Below the pieces are notes generated by a model, which was not told where the DNA came from, did no database searches, and saw only the letters and a list, made by a program, of their open reading frames with translations. This document shows, piece by piece, positions 60,321 through 64,000 of a stretch of 64,000 nucleotides of DNA. The position numbers and the translations under genes were made by a program. Location: contig OX344765.1 in assembly GCA_947034895.1 (NCBI GenBank), positions 25,425,001-25,489,000 of the forward strand. The letters run 5' to 3'. The stretch comes from Rhytidiadelphus loreus (lineage: Eukaryota; Streptophyta; Bryopsida; Hypnales; Hylocomiaceae). How positions within the stretch are numbered: the first letter of the stretch is position 1; every line of letters starts with the position of its first letter.

Positions 60321-61994
60321 CTATTCACAAATGAAGACGGCGTCAGCGTTTCGGTCACTGCAGTAGAGGCACGGATGCTGTTTAAATCCTTGCTTTTGCA
60401 GCACCGCGCGCACTTGAAGGATCAAATCACGATTCAAGATCGGTGCATCCGTTTGACTCAAAACTATTTGAATCGCATTACTGAAAGCGCCGTAAGAGTC
60501 TGCTGCATTCCCGGAAGGATTAGCATCAGCGGAAGTCTCGTCCGACTCGCACCCGCTCAACAAAATACCGCAATCGGAACCTCTCCCGGCGCTTCCCCGA
60601 TGCTTCTGCGGCCTGTACTCGCCTGCGCTTTGCGCGGGGGCTAGGTAACTCGCTGACTGCTCTTCGTCTTGGCCATCGAGCTTCGACTGGAGAAACTGCG
60701 TCGCGAGCGAGGAGACGGTTCCCATGATTCCGTCATGCCCGCCGCCCTGAAGCTGCTGGAACACGAGATTCGCGAATGTTTTAATCGACGGACTGGCAGA
60801 GTCGCCGAACATGTCGAATAAAGTTGTGCGGATATTGCCGATGTCCACTTGATGACCCGTGCGTTCGCTCAAAATCTGCGTCAACAAGTCGATGGGAATC
60901 TCCTTCGTCTCCACAGGCGAGGCGCGCCTGCGGTAACCTCCGCCATAGTCATCGCCTTCGACTTGCTCCGCATATGCGTACTCTTCACCACCTCGACGAG
61001 GAGCTCGGTATCCCGATTCATACTCTTCCTCTTGCCGTCTTCCACCATAGCCGCCTTCATACTCTGACTCCCGTCTTCCGCCATAGCCACCTTCATACTC
61101 TGGCTCCCGTCGTGCACCATAGCCACCTTCGTACTCTGGCTCCCGTCGTGCACCATAGCCACCTTCGTTCTCTGGCTCCCGTCGTGCACCATAGCCGCCT
61201 TCGTACTCTGGCTCCCGTCGTGCACCATAGCCACCTTCGTACTCTGGCTCCCGTCGCGCACCATAACCTTCATTCTCTTCATATCCACCCCGGCGTCGGC
61301 CATAGCTTTCTTCTTCTTCTTCGCCATATCCACCTCGTCTTCTCCGGCCATAGCCCTCGTCACCTTCTCCAAGCTCTTCCTCCTGTCTTTCATAGCTCGA
61401 ATTGCCACCATAGCCCCTTCTGCCCTCATACCCCTCCGAAGGTTCGAAATCCCTCCCTGCGGAGGAGCCCTGGAAGGCATGGCTCACCAATCCCATGAGT
61501 CCCCCGCCCCCGCCCCCGCCCCCACCGCTGTCCCCGATCTGCACCTTCTCGGAGTCGATCAACCCGCCGCTGTGACACGAATCCGAGATGAAAGTGAAGG
61601 AAGCGTCGCTGGGGATTTCGTTCACCAACTCCCGGAAATCGTCGTCGGTGAGGAGGTTCATGTCCGTGGGCACGATGGCCTCCTCCGCGCCCGTGTCGTC
61701 GACTGCCGCACCCGCTTCGGGCGGCACCTGCGTGCCGTGGCCGCTGTAATGGAACACCAGGACATCCCCGGACTCCGTGCCCCTGATCAGCTTCGCCAGA
61801 GACGACCGGATGTTGGCGCCCGTGGGCTGCATTCTCGACTTGTCAGTGTCGATCAGGACGAGAATCTCCGACTCGTCGAATCCGTAGCGGCTCGTGAGCG
61901 TGGTGTGCATGCGCTTCACGTCGTTCACGCAGCCGTGAAGCTCACACTTCGTACCGGGGTAATTGCACCCCACCAGCAACGCTCGCTTCGCCAT
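60321..61994 (-). CDS. Type II metacaspase (single exon, 557 aa)
   Basis: A Ca-dependent cysteine protease that cleaves after Arg or Lys, involved in plant stress and cell-death responses; cytosolic in known members. It starts directly with the p20 domain (MAKRALLVGCNYPGTKCELHG), without the N-terminal prodomain of type I enzymes. The catalytic pair is visible: His86 in HYSGHGT and Cys140 in DSCHSGG. The p10 domain is at about 385-557 and includes the DCGILLSGCESDETSADA signature. Between them lies a linker of about 230 residues. It opens with a poly-Gly run (158-165) and holds six to seven tandem 12-residue units of the form GYGARREPEYEG (about 243-320). Linkers of this class carry the basic residues cut during activation. 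At 557 aa it is longer than the usual 360-430 because of the repeats. Confidence 0.96.
   Translation of the reverse strand: MAKRALLVGCNYPGTKCELHGCVNDVKRMHTTLTSRYGFDESEILVLIDTDKSRMQPTGANIRSSLAKLIRGTESGDVLVFHYSGHGTQVPPEAGAAVDDTGAEEAIVPTDMNLLTDDDFRELVNEIPSDASFTFISDSCHSGGLIDSEKVQIGDSGGGGGGGGGLMGLVSHAFQGSSAGRDFEPSEGYEGRRGYGGNSSYERQEEELGEGDEGYGRRRRGGYGEEEEESYGRRRGGYEENEGYGARREPEYEGGYGARREPEYEGGYGARREPENEGGYGARREPEYEGGYGARREPEYEGGYGGRRESEYEGGYGGRRQEEEYESGYRAPRRGGEEYAYAEQVEGDDYGGGYRRRASPVETKEIPIDLLTQILSERTGHQVDIGNIRTTLFDMFGDSASPSIKTFANLVFQQLQGGGHDGIMGTVSSLATQFLQSKLDGQDEEQSASYLAPAQSAGEYRPQKHRGSAGRGSDCGILLSGCESDETSADANPSGNAADSYGAFSNAIQIVLSQTDAPILNRDLILQVRAVLQKQGFKQHPCLYCSDRNADAVFICE
61041..61268 (-). 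repeat. 36-bp coding tandem repeat in the metacaspase linker
   Basis: Six or more units in the coding sense encode GYGARREPEYEG with small variants (PENEG, GGRRESEYEG). Units differ by only one to a few bases, so expansion is recent or homogenised. Confidence 0.93.
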
Positions 61995-63011
61995 AGCTTC
62001 TCACAATCTTCTCACAATCTGTACAACAAAAACGCAATGAAATTGTAATTACCACAAAGTTGATCTTCCAGAAACAAGCAACAACGTCACTCTCTACATT
62101 CCGGAAGCTAACGTTGCCACATAGCTCCTAACAATCTCCTCACAATCCGTACAACAAAAGCCCTACCAAAATTTCTGACCCAAATTGAACAAACAACATC
62201 AATATCTGAATCCCAAGCACTCGAGTCACCATACCTTCTCACAATCTGTACAAAAAGACTCAATCCAGTCCAACTTCATTTTCACAAATTTGACCAACAT
62301 CAACTGCACGTACTATCCGAAACCCAAACTTACCGAGCTAGCGCGCAACGATCTGCAATTCGTGGCCAGCAAATGTATACCGACACCACAGTTGCAGATC
62401 GAATTGAGTGATACCGGGATTGGATTGAAAACATGTGATCGATAATAGATGGCGATCTGATCCGAGAGCTTCGACTCAGTGATTGATCTTATAAGAGGTG
62501 CTTCCATGAAATTTGAAGCCAGGTCGTTCCCCTGTCAGCACGGCAAGTGAAGCACCCCGTGTCGGTGCTTCTGCTCAAGCTCGCGATTGCCACTTCCTGC
62601 AGTGCGTCCCGAGTGGCTTCTTACATGGGAAAGCGACCTTCGGGACCGCTGGTCGGTTGCGTTGCAATCAGAAGGAGCTTCTGGGTGGCTTGAGTAGCTT
62701 GGGTCCACCGACCAGCGGTCCTAAGCAAGGTTGACACAGTTTTTGACTGTTTCACATCGTGGCAGTACATTCTCCGAATGCCGAGCAGTGGAGTGAGGTG
62801 GATTTTTAAATGCACTTCCCGTTGCGACACCTGGTTTTAATTTTTTTAATTAGTTAATTTTTTTATGAATTGTCAAATTTTGATATCGGAATTCTAATAA
62901 GGTATGTGCATTTCATAATAATTGACACTAATTGGAACTACACTAATTGGAACTGAGTGTACTTACTACTATAAAACATAAATTGTTCTTTTTGGATCTT
63001 GTTGGCAAGTG
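61995..63011. other. Metacaspase upstream region and intergenic DNA
   Basis: No gene seen. Text around 61,997-62,030 and 62,115-62,155 repeats a segment with TCCTCACAATC(T/C)GTACAACAAAA, a short duplication in the leader or promoter. Confidence 0.45.
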
Positions 63012-63281
63012 AAAGAATCATTAGATGTTTTTCAGTTGCACTGGAGGGCTGTTTCAGGCCTATTCTTGAATTTGTTCCCAATGCAGCGAGGGAGTGTTGG
63101 ATGTTGTATTACCAAAAAAAAATTGCTTTTGAAATGAGAAACTAAGAATAATTTTTTTTTCCTCCAATGACGTGGCAGTCGCTTGGCCACATCAGACTAT
63201 TGCGCTGACGCAACACAACACGTTCCCTACAATCGGGAACTCATGGCCCTCGTGATGGGCCAAATCCTATCTAATGATTCC
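63012..63281 (+). repeat. Dispersed repeat family R1, copy 3
   Basis: Same block order as the copies at 8930 and 51,240. Here the outer ends form a perfect 12-bp inverted repeat (GAATCATTAGAT at 63,015 and ATCTAATGATTC ending 63,280), suggesting a MITE. Confidence 0.72.
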
Positions 63282-64000
63282 AATACACTTTAGCATGCAT
63301 TATTTCGATACCTTATAAATAAGTTATTAAATTTTAACCCTTATAAGTTTGGTGGGGATTATATATATGGTCACGTGTTTTAACTCATAGAATACAAAAT
63401 ATGTACTAAAATATAGCAAGACATAACAACATTGGATTGAAAATTCAACAAGTAAATATTGGGAGGTCATTTTAATATTGAAATGTTATCGTGCTCAAAT
63501 ATGACATTGTACATGTAGAATACACAACCTTTTTACAACTTCTCAAACATGTGGTGGGGTGGGGGGTAATAATGATCTAAATTGGAAGTGTCATGAGTCA
63601 TTGGATTTGACTTAGTATGAATACAATTTTTTGCAATTGTTGTATGCATCAATTCATGTGCCTTATATGTCAAAGGCACAAAAAAAAACCCATCTTGCAA
63701 TCCCGCAATTAGACTTCTTGTACCTTAAAGTATTATTTTATAGATGTATCCCAAATCCATATGAAGCTCTTAGTTTTTGTCTCTCATCATTTGATTGTGT
63801 ACATCTCATGTCATCTTAGTGTTTCTTTTTGGTCTAACTATAGGTGTCACGTTATGGGCAATGTTTGTCAACTATGAGTGTATTTACCTTGATCCTTTAA
63901 CGCGTGAAAATTGACCTACTGTTTTGTTTCTAATACAACACACTAAATATAGTATACATGGCAATAAAGTGTCAAATTGAAAGCTTGACACTATAACAAA
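63282..64000. other. AT-rich repeat-like DNA to the window end
   Basis: Parts resemble 33,505-33,760. No gene seen. The final 12 bases (CACTATAACAAA) could be the start of another CACTA element cut by the window edge. Confidence 0.4.

Noticed and set aside
60824..61498. A 224-codon plus-strand gene rich in His-Ser-His-Leu repeats
   Set aside because: It is the antisense of the metacaspase linker repeats; the minus strand has the catalytic motifs and full-length frame.

Overview
The window is nuclear DNA of a land plant. The evidence is spliced genes with GT-AG introns and plant-specific proteins: a BAHD acyltransferase, the plastid protein pTAC16, a plant-type RECQ5 helicase and a type II metacaspase. 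Gene islands sit in AT-rich DNA full of plant DNA transposons (hAT, CACTA, PIF/Harbinger-like, and a TTAA-ended family). Many small introns of about 80-300 bases and the look of the proteins suggest a non-flowering lineage (bryophyte or lycophyte-like). That is a guess; the sequence does not name the species.

Layout: 1-4.3 kb holds a decayed partial copy of the 3' end of the actin-related protein gene ARP4, split by a 1.8-kb PIF/Harbinger-like element that carries a 19-bp minisatellite. 4.7-7.2 kb is an intact three-exon BAHD acyltransferase. 7.9-14 kb is repeats, including several copies of a TTAA-ended element. 15-25 kb is a nest of transposons: an unidentified decayed coding repeat, a 1.47-kb hAT element (8-bp target duplication) and a 4.4-kb CACTA element (3-bp target duplication) that itself holds a TTAA-ended element. 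27.4-33.1 kb is the complete ARP4 gene (minus strand, 19 exons, 439 aa). 34.7-36.7 kb holds a TTAA-ended element and a dead copy of the 5' part of RECQ5. 37.2-39.7 kb is pTAC16 (plus strand, 5 exons, 567 aa). 42.8-49.9 kb is RECQ5 (minus strand, 20 exons, 1184 aa). 50-56 kb is mostly gene-poor. 56.1 kb is a small four-helix membrane protein. 59.2-59.9 kb is a two-exon DUF1697 gene, whose 3' end merges into a 22-bp minisatellite. 60.3-62.0 kb is a single-exon type II metacaspase whose linker carries 12-residue Gly/Tyr/Arg/Glu repeats. 62-64 kb is repeats.

The genes are separate eukaryotic transcription units with unrelated roles: acyl-ester or amide metabolism, chromatin remodelling, plastid transcription or thylakoid function, DNA repair, and Ca-dependent proteolysis. 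There is no operon-like logic. The striking features are at genome level: nested transposons with clear target duplications, an empty site for one of them preserved in a paralogous sequence, and truncated local copies of two of the genes (ARP4 and RECQ5).
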